64,000 nt of DNA from Kingella negevensis (lineage in GTDB: Bacteria > Pseudomonadota > Gammaproteobacteria > Burkholderiales > Neisseriaceae). The notes below the pieces were generated by a model, which saw only the letters and a list, made by a program, of their open reading frames with translations, did not search any database and was not told where the DNA came from. This document shows, one piece after another, positions 17,103 through 25,468 of the stretch. The stretch spans positions 1,240,001 through 1,304,000 of the forward strand of contig NZ_CP123448.1 of NCBI RefSeq assembly GCF_030177895.1. The letters are read 5' to 3'. The stretch's first letter is position 1, and each line of letters opens with the position of its first letter. Made by a program: the position numbers and the translations under genes.

Positions 17103-18789
17103 CCAATTTGAAGAAGTGAGCCTCAAACCGCGCTACAAATGCGATAAAACAGGCGTGTTTTACATTGCCGTAGAAACAGGCAAAGACGGCGAAACATACG
17201 AAAAACCGCCCTTACGCCTTTCAGATAGCATTGAACTGATTGGGCGCGGACGTGATACAGACGGCAACCATTACCGCATTATTGAATGGCGCGATTGCCT
17301 GACCAAGCAAACCAAAACCGCCGCCCTACCTATGGCAGAAATTGGGCAAAACTGGCAAGCCCTGTTAAAAAATGGCATTACCGTACATTCAGGGCGGCGC
17401 AAACGCGAATTGCTGGCAGATTACCTACAAACAAACGGATTACACACGCCCTACACCGTTACCGAAAAATGTGGCTGGCAGAACGGCACGTATGTATTGC
17501 CAAACGGCGAAATTATCCACAACCCAAACAGCAAAAAAGCAGAGCGGATTATCTACAACGGCGACACCAGCCAAAACACCGCCTACACCGTTTCAGGCAG
17601 CCTGAAAGAATGGCAAGACAACGTAGCACAATACGCGAGCGGAAACAGCCGCCTACTGTTAGCCATTGGAACAGCCCTAGCCGCCCCATTGTTGGCAATG
17701 GTAGGCGAGCAGAACGGCGGCTTTCATATCTACGGCGATAGTTCGGACGGCAAAACCACCGCCGCCCTAGTAGCGTTAAGCGTGTTTGGTAATCCACAAG
17801 CCCTAAAAATGACGTGGCGTGGTACAGATTTAGGCTTTTCCAATGCCGCCCTAGCCCGAAATGACGGTTTACTGGTTCTTGATGAAATAGGCGAAGCACA
17901 CCCCAAAACCATTAGCAAAACCGCGTATAGCGTGATTAACGGCAAAAGCAAAATTCAGGGCGCAAAAGACGGCAGCAACAGAACAAGCCAAGAATGGCGC
18001 GTATTACTGTTTTCAACAGGCGAATACAGCCTAAACGCCTACATGAAAGCCGCCGCCGAAAAATGGGAAGCAGGGCAAGCCGTAAGGCTGCCAAGCATAC
18101 CAGCCGCCAAACAATACGGCATTTACGAACACTTGCACGATTTCAGCAACGGCGCGGATTTATCGGAACACCTACAAACTGCCACCGCCAAGCAATACGG
18201 AACGGCAGGGCGCGAATGGATTAAGCAATTAGCACAAATCCCACCTGAACGCATACAAGCCGCGCAAAACGCCTTTATGCAATCCTTACCCAGCCTAGAC
18301 GGACAAGCGCGGCGCGTAGCCAAGCGATTTGCCCTAGTAGCCGCCGCATTGGAACTCTCAGGCAGCATTACAGGATTAGCGCAAGGCGTTGGCATGGTAG
18401 GGATTAAGCAATGCTTTGACGACTGGTTAGCACTCAATGGCGTAGGCAAACAAGAAGACCGCCAAATCATAGAAAACGCCATTACCTTTATGCAGCTTTA
18501 CGCACATTCGCCGCGTTTTGCCAGTTGGAACAGCGAAATAACCAGCAACGAACACGCAGGATATAGAAAAACATCACAAACAGAGCTAGACGAATATTGG
18601 GTTATTCCCAAAGTATTTGAAGATGAAATCTTGCAAGGGAAAGACGTACTGAAAGGCTGTCTAGTTTTACACGGCATAGGTTGGCTAAAAAAGAACGGAA
18701 AAAGATGGAAAATGCAACGCTTTCAAAATGGGCGGTTCTATGTGCTTTCTAACTCAATTCCGCCCGAAAACCCCGACAATTTAGAATAA
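17083..18789 (+). CDS. DUF927 ATPase/helicase-like protein
   Basis: 568 residues. The DUF927 region begins about residue 120 (EKCGWQNGTYVLPNGEII). Walker A GDSSDGKTTAAL lies near 218-229, Walker B LLVLDEIGEA near 263-272, and sensor-like LLFSTGEYSLNAYM follows. The C-terminal 100 residues (YWVIPKVFEDEILQGKDV) may be a winged DNA-binding part. DUF927 proteins stand next to Toprim primases in satellites and act as the replicative helicase. It overlaps the primase gene and is followed by iterons, its probable origin. Confidence 0.88.
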   Translation: MAILSINQFEEVSLKPRYKCDKTGVFYIAVETGKDGETYEKPPLRLSDSIELIGRGRDTDGNHYRIIEWRDCLTKQTKTAALPMAEIGQNWQALLKNGITVHSGRRKRELLADYLQTNGLHTPYTVTEKCGWQNGTYVLPNGEIIHNPNSKKAERIIYNGDTSQNTAYTVSGSLKEWQDNVAQYASGNSRLLLAIGTALAAPLLAMVGEQNGGFHIYGDSSDGKTTAALVALSVFGNPQALKMTWRGTDLGFSNAALARNDGLLVLDEIGEAHPKTISKTAYSVINGKSKIQGAKDGSNRTSQEWRVLLFSTGEYSLNAYMKAAAEKWEAGQAVRLPSIPAAKQYGIYEHLHDFSNGADLSEHLQTATAKQYGTAGREWIKQLAQIPPERIQAAQNAFMQSLPSLDGQARRVAKRFALVAAALELSGSITGLAQGVGMVGIKQCFDDWLALNGVGKQEDRQIIENAITFMQLYAHSPRFASWNSEITSNEHAGYRKTSQTELDEYWVIPKVFEDEILQGKDVLKGCLVLHGIGWLKKNGKRWKMQRFQNGRFYVLSNSIPPENPDNLE

Positions 18790-18800
18790 CTCAAACCAAC

Positions 18801-18836
18801 AAGGCGCAAATAATCAATGATTTGCGCCTTTTTTTA
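18801..18836 (+). terminator. Terminator of the satellite replication operon
   Basis: AAGGCGCAAA / TTTGCGCCTT around TAATCAATGA, followed by a T run. Confidence 0.9.
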
Positions 18837-18891
18837 TTTTCAGGCAGCCTAAAAAAATGCACTCTGTCAAAAAGTGAAAAATGCGTTTTTA

Positions 18892-19129
18892 GTGGTTATA
18901 GTGGTTATTAACACTTTATCTTATTGAAAGAAAAAAAAATAATTCATAACCACTGTGGTTAGAATAGTGGTTATTGAGTGGTTATGCAGTGGTTATTAAA
19001 TTAAAATCAACAGCTTACAATGTAAAGAAAACACCCCATAACCACCGCATAACCATTAACATATCTTTACTGGTTATGAACTTCATCATAATAAACAACA
19101 AGATAGGTCATTCATAACCACATAACCAC
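18892..19129. repeat. GTGGTTAT iteron array, probable replication origin of the satellite
   Basis: Nine exact copies of GTGGTTAT: plus strand at 18892, 18901, 18967, 18978 and 18989; minus strand (ATAACCAC) at 18946, 19038, 19114 and 19122. Near copies lie at 18955, 19049 and 19070. The spacing of 9-11 bases in the tight cluster is about one helical turn. The AT-rich sequence between copies fits an origin. The 720 bases from 18790 to 19511 hold no gene. Confidence 0.72.
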
Positions 19130-19340
19130 TAAAAAACCGTTTTTTGCTTAACTTGTACGTTGAAAATATACTTCTTTGAGCTTTGGCAGCCTGAAATTTT
19201 GCCCTATGGCAGAAAAACACCATTCAGGCTGCTAATGCCGTAATATGCAATAAAATACAAATGGGACTATTCGGAATAAAGCGGTATTAAGTGGGATTTA
19301 TGCAACATGGCAGCAAAAAATAGCCTGACTTAAATGCAAT

Positions 19341-19360
19341 GGGGGTATTTTTGGGGGTAT
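19341..19360. promoter_or_regulatory. Right-end integrase arm sites
   Basis: GGGGGTATTTTTGGGGGTAT, the same pair as at 11430-11449 beside attL. It lies about 57 bases inside attR. Confidence 0.6.
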
Positions 19361-19416
19361 TTTACAAACTTTGAGAAATAATATTTATTTTAAACAATAG
19401 ATTAACTATTAAATTT

Positions 19417-19429
19417 AAGTCTCGCTGTC
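19417..19429 (+). other. attR core
   Basis: AAGTCTCGCTGTC, identical to the attL core in tRNA-Leu. It marks the right end of the satellite, 82 bases before the end of orn. Confidence 0.85.
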
Positions 19430-19470
19430 TGCTTATTTTTAAGCAGCTTTTTTAAAAATACATTCCACCA

Positions 19471-19505
19471 AAAAGCAGCCTGAAAACATTTTCAGGCTGC
19501 TTTTT
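19471..19505 (-). terminator. DUS-pair terminator after orn
   Basis: AAAAGCAGCCTGAAAA / TTTTCAGGCTGCTTTT. It ends the minus-strand orn transcript. Confidence 0.85.
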
Positions 19506-19511
19506 ATGCTT

Positions 19512-20060
19512 TTATTCAGGCAATTTCAAAAAAGTTTCACGATAATGGCGCAATTCCTCAATGCTCTCCAAAATATCGTCTAACGCCTTATGCGAACCCT
19601 TTTTCACAATCCCCTTGTAAACCGCAGGATTCCAGCGTCGTGCCAACTCTTTCAGCGTGGAAACATCCAAATTACGATAATGGAAAAACGCCTCCAAACG
19701 CGGCATATATTTTACCATAAAACGGCGGTCTTGATGGATTGTGTTGCCGCACATCGGCGTGGCTTTTTCAGGCAGCCATTCGCCCATAAAATCCAATAAT
19801 TTCTGCTCAACGTCCGTTTCCGTGTACTTCGATTGTTTCACACGTTCAGTCAAACCCGTACGCGCGTGGGTTGTTGTACACCACTCGTCCATTGCGTTCA
19901 GCACTTCATCGCTCTGATGAATCGCAAAAACTTCCGATTGCGCCAACACATTCAAATCCTTGTCCGTGATAATCATCGCCACTTCAATGATTTTATCCGT
20001 TTCAGGGTTCAGCCCCGTCATTTCCATGTCTAGCCAACACAAATTATTCTGGTCTTTCAT
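19512..20060 (-). CDS. orn: Oligoribonuclease
   Basis: 182 residues, the usual length. DEDDh exonuclease motifs are all present: WLDMEMTGL (Asp, Glu), [13 protein letters not shown] (Asp), and the final SHKALDDI with the catalytic His and Asp. It degrades 2-5-mer RNAs, including pGpG from c-di-GMP breakdown. Divergent from aroA. The 180 bases between them hold an inverted DUS pair (20097-20133). Confidence 0.96.
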   Translation of the reverse strand: MKDQNNLCWLDMEMTGLNPETDKIIEVAMIITDKDLNVLAQSEVFAIHQSDEVLNAMDEWCTTTHARTGLTERVKQSKYTETDVEQKLLDFMGEWLPEKATPMCGNTIHQDRRFMVKYMPRLEAFFHYRNLDVSTLKELARRWNPAVYKGIVKKGSHKALDDILESIEELRHYRETFLKLPE

Positions 20061-20241
20061 TTTGTACTTTCGTGATAGAAATAAACGTAAATTATAACGC
20101 AGCCTGAAAAGTTTGTATTTTCAGGCTGCGTTAAAAACAAATTCCGTTTATAATCATTCTTAGCATTTTGTTTATCAAACTAATCCCGTAAACAAAATAA
20201 ACACAATTAAATTTCAAATTAAACAAACAAAATGAAATAAA

Positions 20242-21537
20242 ATGTCAGAATTTATCACATTACAACCACGCAGCCTGAAAAGACACAACACCGTTGCGCT
20301 GCCTGGGTCAAAAAGCATCAGCAACCGCACTTTGCTGCTCGCTGCGTTGTCCGACAACACTTGCGAAATCCGTTCGCTGCTGAAATCAGACGATACCAAC
20401 CGAATGCTAGAAGCTCTTGAAAAATTAGGCATTCCGCTAGAAAAAACCGCTTCAGGCAGCCTGAAAGTTCACGGACAAAGCAGCAAATTTCCAAATAAAC
20501 AAGCCGATTTATTTTTGGGCAACGCAGGCACAGCATTTCGCCCACTTACTGCCGCTTTGGCGATTTTGGGCGGCGAATACCATTTGCACGGCGTACCGCG
20601 TATGCACGAGCGTCCGATTGGCGATTTGGTTGATGCGCTGCGAATTGCTGGTGCAGACGTGGATTATTTGGGTAATGACGGTTATCCGCCTTTGCAAATC
20701 CATGATTACGCAGACAAGCAAGTCCGCCAAATCCCAATTAAAGGCAATGTGTCTAGCCAATTTTTAACCGCGCTGCTCATGGCGTTACCTTTGACTGGCG
20801 AAACGTTTGAAATTCACGTTCAAGGCGAATTGATTTCCAAACCTTATATTGATATTACGTTGAATTTAATGAAACAATTTGGCGTCAATGTAGATAATCA
20901 GGATTATCAAATTTTCAGGCTGCCTGAAAATGTGAAATACCATGCGCCCGAAATTGTGAACGTGGAAGGCGACGCTTCTAGCGCGAGTTATTTCTTGGCG
21001 GCTGGTTTGCTTTCAGGCAGCCCAGTTCGCGTAACAGGTTTAGGCAAAAACGCGATTCAAGGCGACGTGGCGTTTGCGCGTGAATTGGAAAAAATCGGCG
21101 CAACGGTGCTGTGGGACGATGATTTTATTGAAGTTTCACGCGCAGAAAATCAGGCGGTATTGCCGTTTGATTTGGACGCAAATCACATTCCCGACGCGGC
21201 AATGACGTTGGCGGTGGTGGCGTTAGCGACGGGCAAGCCGTGCAGCATTCGCAATATCGGCTCGTGGCGCGTGAAAGAAACCGACCGCATTGCCGCCATG
21301 GCAAACGAATTGCGCAAAGTCGGCGCGACTGTTACCGAAGAACCCGAAGCAATCCACATCACACCGCCCGCGCAACTCATCGCAAACGCTGAAATTGACA
21401 CTTACGATGACCACAGAATGGCGATGTGTTTCTCATTGGTTTCGCTGCTCGGCGTACCCGTTACCATTAACGACCCAAAATGTACACACAAAACGTTTCC
21501 AACATATTTTGAAGTATTTAATGGACTAGCAGCCTGA
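20242..21537 (+). CDS. aroA: 3-phosphoshikimate 1-carboxyvinyltransferase (EPSP synthase)
   Basis: 431 residues. [10 protein letters not shown] (substrate-binding Lys and Ser-Arg), [23 protein letters not shown] and DDHRMAM are all present. It joins phosphoenolpyruvate to shikimate 3-phosphate in chorismate synthesis. In NAGTAFRPL the alanine stands where many enzymes have NAGTAMRPL-like residues, so it looks like a class I enzyme. Three DUS lie in the gene. Confidence 0.96.
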   Translation: MSEFITLQPRSLKRHNTVALPGSKSISNRTLLLAALSDNTCEIRSLLKSDDTNRMLEALEKLGIPLEKTASGSLKVHGQSSKFPNKQADLFLGNAGTAFRPLTAALAILGGEYHLHGVPRMHERPIGDLVDALRIAGADVDYLGNDGYPPLQIHDYADKQVRQIPIKGNVSSQFLTALLMALPLTGETFEIHVQGELISKPYIDITLNLMKQFGVNVDNQDYQIFRLPENVKYHAPEIVNVEGDASSASYFLAAGLLSGSPVRVTGLGKNAIQGDVAFARELEKIGATVLWDDDFIEVSRAENQAVLPFDLDANHIPDAAMTLAVVALATGKPCSIRNIGSWRVKETDRIAAMANELRKVGATVTEEPEAIHITPPAQLIANAEIDTYDDHRMAMCFSLVSLLGVPVTINDPKCTHKTFPTYFEVFNGLAA

Positions 21538-21541
21538 AAAT

Positions 21542-21578
21542 AAAAAAGCAGCCTGAAAACATTTTTCAGGCTGCTTTT
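21542..21578. terminator. DUS-pair terminator between aroA and queH
   Basis: AAAAAAGCAGCCTGAAAA / TTTTTCAGGCTGCTTTT. It serves two convergent genes. Confidence 0.85.
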
Positions 21579-21582
21579 CTAA

Positions 21583-22263
21583 TTATTCTTCGTCATCGTC
21601 GCCATAATACTTCACACCAATCTTAATTGGCTCACGCCCCTTCTCTCTACGCCAAGCATTCGTATCACGCAAAGAATACGCACAACCGCAATATTCCTGT
21701 TGATAAAAATGCTCACGCTTACTGATTTCAATCATACGCGCCGAACCGCCGCCCTTGCGCCAGTTAAAATCCCAATAAGCCATATCAGGATAATGGCTCG
21801 CCGCACGGTGTCCGCAATCATTGATTTGCACCATATTCTTCCAACGCGAAATCCCCAAGCTGCTCGAAATCACCTTAAAACCATTTTCATGCGCATACAA
21901 AGCCGTACGCTCAAAACGCATATCAAAACACATCGTGCAACGAATACCGCGTTCAGGTTCGTATTCCATGCCTTTCGCACGTTCAAACCAGTTATCCACA
22001 TCATAATCCGCGTCAATAAATGGCACGCCATGTTCTTCCGCAAAACGAATATTCTCGTTTTTGCGAATTTCATATTCCTTTAACGGATGAATATTTGGGT
22101 TGTAAAAATAAATCGTGTAATCAATACCGCTTGCCAACAACGCTTCCATCACTTCCCCGCTGCAAGGCGCACAGCAAGAATGCAACAACAATTTATCAGC
22201 ACCGTTTGGCAAAACCAATTTTGGACGTTCAATTTGAGTTACTCGTGGCGTATTCATCATCAT
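21583..22263 (-). CDS. queH: Epoxyqueuosine reductase QueH
   Basis: 226 residues from a triple-Met start (22263, 22260 or 22257). Upstream in-frame codons encode a non-conserved hydrophobic stretch and are rejected. [10 protein letters not shown] near residue 28 and the pair CTMCFDMR near 108 are the QueH cysteines that bind the Fe-S cluster and metal. A third pair, YCGCAYS, lies near the C-terminus. QueH performs the last step of queuosine synthesis in tRNA. Other queuosine genes are at 51484 and 52249. Confidence 0.9.
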   Translation of the reverse strand: MMMNTPRVTQIERPKLVLPNGADKLLLHSCCAPCSGEVMEALLASGIDYTIYFYNPNIHPLKEYEIRKNENIRFAEEHGVPFIDADYDVDNWFERAKGMEYEPERGIRCTMCFDMRFERTALYAHENGFKVISSSLGISRWKNMVQINDCGHRAASHYPDMAYWDFNWRKGGGSARMIEISKREHFYQQEYCGCAYSLRDTNAWRREKGREPIKIGVKYYGDDDEE

Positions 22264-22577
22264 TATTCTAATAATAGTTAAAAACAAAATTGTACCTGAA
22301 AATCCGCACGAAACCATTATTTTGTTTGACAAAAATCCCCTGCGCTGCCATAATTTCGCCCGATTTCATATTTTAACGCAGCCGTTTAACCGAACGGCTG
22401 AAAATATTTTTACAGCGCGGCAAAATACACGCGTTGCGGGTTAGGGGGTGATGTTTACATCATCGGGCTGATATTTTGCCCGTTTCAGCAAACCTTTTGC
22501 GAAACAAAAAAATATCACTTTCAGGCAGCCTGAAAACTGCCGTTTTTATTTTTATTATTTTTTTAAGGATTTTAAAC
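22264..22577. other. Leader region of rpsU
   Basis: 314 bases between divergent queH and rpsU. It holds a CCGTTTAACCGAACGG hairpin near 22382, a GATGTTTACATC hairpin near 22450 and one DUS pair near 22520. These may shape the rpsU leader. No gene seen. Confidence 0.4.
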
Positions 22578-22790
22578 ATGCCTTCTATTCGTGTTAAAGA
22601 AAACGAACCATTCGAAGTAGCAATGCGCCGCTTCAAACGCTCAATTGAAAAAACTGGCTTGCTGACTGAGTTGCGCGCTCGCGAAGCATACGAAAAACCA
22701 ACAACTGAACGCAAACGCAAAAAAGCTGCTGCTGTTAAACGCTTGCAAAAACGTTTACGCAGCCAAACTTTGCCTCCTAAAATGTACTAA
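22578..22790 (+). CDS. rpsU: 30S ribosomal protein S21
   Basis: 70 residues, full length. Starts [21 protein letters not shown], the invariant S21 N-terminus, and has a basic C-terminus ending LPPKMY. The ATG follows AAGGA. S21 helps mRNA binding at the 30S platform. The rpsU-yqeY order is typical. Confidence 0.96.
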   Translation: MPSIRVKENEPFEVAMRRFKRSIEKTGLLTELRAREAYEKPTTERKRKKAAAVKRLQKRLRSQTLPPKMY

Positions 22791-22808
22791 TTTTTAGGCA
22801 CATTTCAA

Positions 22809-22841
22809 AAACACCGTTTTTCACAAACGGTGTTTTTTGTG
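22809..22841 (+). terminator. Terminator after rpsU
   Basis: AAAACACCGTTT / AAACGGTGTTTT with a T-rich tail. Confidence 0.88.
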
Positions 22842-22903
22842 TTTGGAATACCGCCGTTTTCAGCGTAGAATTTCCTTCTTTTATCACAACAGGAAAAAAT
22901 ATC

Positions 22904-23350
22904 ATGACTCTAAAAGCCCAATTAACCGCCGACATGAAAACCGCCATGAAAGCCAAAGACAGCGTAACTTTATCCACAATCCGCCTGATTAACACCGAAA
23001 TCAAGCAGTTTGAAGTGGACAACCGCGCCGAAGTGGACGATGAAAAAGTTACCGCCATCATCATGAAAATGATTAAGCAACGCAAAGACAGCGCAAAAAT
23101 CTACACCGATGCTAACCGCGAAGATTTAGCCGAAAAAGAACTAGCCGAAGTCGCCGTCTTACAATGCTATTTGCCAGAAATGCTCTCTGCGGACGCAATT
23201 GCGGCAGAAGTTGCCAAAGCCATTGCCGAAACAGGCGCGGCAGGCATGGGCGACATGGGCAAAGTGATGGGCGTGTTGAAAACCCGTTTGGCTGGCAAAG
23301 CAGATATGGGCGAAGTGAACAAAGCCTTGAAAGCCGCTTTAACCGCATAA
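22904..23350 (+). CDS. GatB/YqeY domain protein
   Basis: 148 residues. YqeY fold with MKAKDSVTLSTIRLINTEIKQFEVD near the start, a KQRKDSAKIY-type helix, VLQCYLPEMLS, and GMGDMGKVMGVLKTRLAGKAD in the C-terminal helical domain that resembles the tail of GatB. It may act on aminoacyl-tRNA amidation, but its exact role is unproven. It stands alone after rpsU. Confidence 0.9.
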   Translation: MTLKAQLTADMKTAMKAKDSVTLSTIRLINTEIKQFEVDNRAEVDDEKVTAIIMKMIKQRKDSAKIYTDANREDLAEKELAEVAVLQCYLPEMLSADAIAAEVAKAIAETGAAGMGDMGKVMGVLKTRLAGKADMGEVNKALKAALTA

Positions 23351-23365
23351 TTGGCAGCCTGAAAA

Positions 23366-23806
23366 ATGAAATTTCAGCCAAAATGGTTGATTGCCACCTG
23401 TTTGCTGGGATTTGCTGGCGTGAAATGGGCGGCAGTTCATTGGCAAAATCAGCAGCAAGCCCAGCAACCTGCCGCGCGTGTTCAGGCTGCGTGTGAAGTC
23501 GCAAAACAAGGTTGCCCGTTTTTGCAACAAGCTGTTTTCAGGCTGCAAGGTGTGCGCAATCACAACACGCCGTTTCAGATTGTGGCAGAAAACGTACCTG
23601 CGAATGTGCAGCAAATTTCCGTGTCATTTCAGATGACGGGCATGGATATGGGCTTTAACCGCTTTGATTTGGTGCGCCAAGCGAATGGGCTTTGGTTGGC
23701 AGACAAGGTGTATTTGCCGATTTGCGCAGCTGAACGGCATGATTGGATTGTGCTGTGGACGGTTGATGGGACGCAGAAGTTTCAGGCTGCGTTTAAAACA
23801 CAGTAA
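23366..23806 (+). CDS. Exported or membrane-anchored hypothetical protein
   Basis: 146 residues. One N-terminal hydrophobic segment (about 8-24) could be a signal anchor. A periplasmic beta-rich domain follows with two Cys (ACEVAKQGCPF) and the pattern MTGMDMGFNRFDL. Neisserial genomes carry similar small periplasmic proteins of unknown role. It lies 15 bases after yqeY. Its 3' end overlaps the tail of an opposed pseudogene. Confidence 0.7.
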   Translation: MKFQPKWLIATCLLGFAGVKWAAVHWQNQQQAQQPAARVQAACEVAKQGCPFLQQAVFRLQGVRNHNTPFQIVAENVPANVQQISVSFQMTGMDMGFNRFDLVRQANGLWLADKVYLPICAAERHDWIVLWTVDGTQKFQAAFKTQ

Positions 23807-23979
23807 ACATAAAAAGCAGGAATGCCGTGCTTTAATGATTTAGGTAACAAGGACATCAATTTCCCAAACGGTACAACCGCTTGAAAACCACTTTGTGAAA
23901 CTGGGCTATTATCCACAATTTGCCAAAGTTCAGATAGTGTTGGTTCTTTTTTTACTTCTACTTTTGCTTTTTTATCCAT
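23782..23979 (-). pseudogene. Remnant of a toxin-immunity gene
   Basis: The first 21 residues (MDKKAKVEVKKEPTLSELW) match the N-terminus of the intact immunity gene at 24965-25459 (MAKKAKVKVKEEPTLSELW) almost exactly. After that the sequence is unrelated and runs into the 3' end of the upstream gene. It is the deleted partner of the toxin tail at 24843, from which it is separated by an IS5-family element. Confidence 0.75.
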
Positions 23980-23991
23980 ATTTAGCTCCTA

Positions 23992-24842
23992 GGGGCTATT
24001 GACAATTCAAAAAAAGAGGCAAAGGATTTAAGATATTGTTTCCACACAACCATCCTAAACCTTTGCCATGTCCCGAAACACGCTTACAAATGAAACATGG
24101 TCAAGACTGTTGCCCATTTTGAAACAGCTTGGCATTTATCGCAAGAAAAATTTACGCAAAACAGTAGAAGGTATCCTGTTTCGCTTACGTACAGGCTGCC
24201 AATGGGCTGATATACCTAGTTATTTTGGTAAAGCAAACAGCCTTTACCAAAGTTTCAATCGCTGGTCTAAACGCGGTATTTTTACCAAATTATTTAAACA
24301 TTTGGCAGATACACCCGATATGGAATGGGTCTTTATGGACGGTAGTCATATCCGTGTTCATCAACACGGCATGGGTAAAAAATCCATTGTGCATCAAGCT
24401 GTCGGTAAGAGTATCGGAGGTCATACGTCTAAAATTCATTTAGCGGTTGATGCTTGTGGTAATCCAATTGAATTTATGATTACAGCTGGTAATGTAAATG
24501 AGATTGTTGTTGCGCCTGATTTATTGGCACAATTGGACTTAAGTGATAATGAAACCGTGTGTGCTGATAGGGGTTTTGACAGTGATACTTTTCGTCGGTT
24601 AATTCATTCTAAACAAAGTAAAGCCAATATTCCATATAAGAAAAATAGAGAACATCTTAATGTGGACACAGATTGGTATTTATATAAAATCAGGCACTTG
24701 GTAGAAAATGCTTTTGCACGATTAAAGCATTTTCGTGCGCTGGCAACACGGTACGATAAATTAAAACGTAATTATGAAAGTACCGTGTCATTAGCTTGTG
24801 CTTTGATTTGGTTGAAATTATAGCTAAAATGTCATTAGCCCC
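23992..24842 (+). mobile_element. IS5-family insertion sequence, copy 1
   Basis: 851 bp. Terminal inverted repeats start GGGGCTAWTGACA (left GGGGCTATTGACA, right GGGGCTAATGACA). Both sides carry TA, consistent with a TA duplication. The transposase is intact. The element sits between a toxin tail and its immunity gene. A second copy in the other orientation is at 26890-27740. Confidence 0.9.
24068..24823 (+). CDS. IS5-family transposase
   Basis: 251 residues in one frame. N-terminal DUF4096-type domain with TGCQWADIPSYFGKANSLYQSF; catalytic DDE with VFMDGSHIRVHQH (first Asp), ADRGFDSD (second Asp) and a C-terminal helix RHLVENAFARLKHFR (Glu). Identical in sequence to the copy at 26909-27664, so transposition was recent. 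Confidence 0.93.
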   Translation: MSRNTLTNETWSRLLPILKQLGIYRKKNLRKTVEGILFRLRTGCQWADIPSYFGKANSLYQSFNRWSKRGIFTKLFKHLADTPDMEWVFMDGSHIRVHQHGMGKKSIVHQAVGKSIGGHTSKIHLAVDACGNPIEFMITAGNVNEIVVAPDLLAQLDLSDNETVCADRGFDSDTFRRLIHSKQSKANIPYKKNREHLNVDTDWYLYKIRHLVENAFARLKHFRALATRYDKLKRNYESTVSLACALIWLKL

Positions 24843-24962
24843 TATTGCTTGTTAATAAATTTCACTGATATTCCTGCTTCTTTGGCGAGAATGATAGAAA
24901 GGTTGGCTATTCCTTGTTGTGTTTTAGATTTTGCAAATGTTTCAGGCTGCCTTGCTGAAATT
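24843..24962 (-). pseudogene. C-terminal tail of an orphan CdiA-type toxin
   Basis: The frame reads down to AKEAGISVKFINKQ and a stop. The same ending (KEAGISVKFINKK) closes the toxin pseudogene at 25469. Only about 40 residues remain. It is followed by the IS5 copy and then by the immunity remnant at 23782, so this was once a complete toxin-immunity unit parallel to the next one. Confidence 0.7.
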
Positions 24963-24964
24963 AT

Positions 24965-25459
24965 TTAATTATATTGAGAATATCTTTCTAAAACAGAGTT
25001 CAGTATTGAAGATATATAAATCCCAGTTCTTCTATCTAAACTAGCAGTAACCATGGTTAATGGACAGTCTATAATATTATAACCATCTAAAATAGGAAGG
25101 CTATAATATACATTATCCTCTTCTAGCATTAATTGCCAGCACATATGTGGGTCATGGCTAGCAATAATTTTTCTAAAAGTCTCACCAACATAAACAGCAT
25201 AGCCTTCTAAGATATAAAATGGTTCTTCAAACATAATCTGTTTGTTATTTTCATAATTATCTAATAAGTATTTTTCAACAACATCCAGCGACTCCATCGA
25301 AAAATCCAGTTTATCTGCAACTTCTTTCGGCATCCTAGAGATAAAGCCATCTAGAATATTAGGAATGTCTTTTAACCAACATTTAAAAGCTATCTCTCTT
25401 CGCCAAAGTTCAGATAGTGTTGGTTCTTCTTTTACTTTTACTTTTGCTTTTTTAGCCAT
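24965..25459 (-). CDS. Probable immunity protein of the REase-like toxin module
   Basis: 164 residues, not assigned to a named family. Acidic, no signal peptide, begins with a Lys-rich start and EEPTLSELWRREIAF. It starts 10 bases after the toxin pseudogene stop, the usual toxin-immunity spacing. Position and acidity are the basis for the call. The toxin is frameshifted but the immunity frame is intact, as expected if it still protects against siblings. Confidence 0.65.
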   Translation of the reverse strand: MAKKAKVKVKEEPTLSELWRREIAFKCWLKDIPNILDGFISRMPKEVADKLDFSMESLDVVEKYLLDNYENNKQIMFEEPFYILEGYAVYVGETFRKIIASHDPHMCWQLMLEEDNVYYSLPILDGYNIIDCPLTMVTASLDRRTGIYISSILNSVLERYSQYN

Positions 25460-25468
25460 ATTGAGCTC

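Larger units (their letters stand above)
11239..19429. mobile_element. Integrated P4-like phage satellite
   Basis: About 8.2 kb bounded by a 13-bp direct repeat: one copy in the 3' end of tRNA-Leu and one just before orn. All genes run on the plus strand: integrase, AlpA-like regulator, Gam-like, Mor-like, Mu I-like, a coiled-coil protein, a CI/c4-type antisense RNA, a small protein, a primase and a DUF927 ATPase, then iterons. There are no capsid, tail, portal or lysis genes, so it must use a helper phage or persist as a plasmid-like island. The mix of P4-type replication and immunity with Mu-type genes is unusual. Confidence 0.88.

Noticed and set aside
18892..19129. Possible CRISPR array
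   Set aside because: The repeated unit is only 8 bases, occurs in both orientations and has irregular spacing. No cas genes are nearby. Iterons explain it better.
20097..20133. Terminator between orn and aroA
   Set aside because: It lies between divergent genes, so it has no transcript to end. It is treated as an inverted DUS pair only.
22264..22332. Longer N-terminus for queH
   Set aside because: It needs a TTG start and adds a hydrophobic stretch without ribosome site. The triple-Met start fits the family better.
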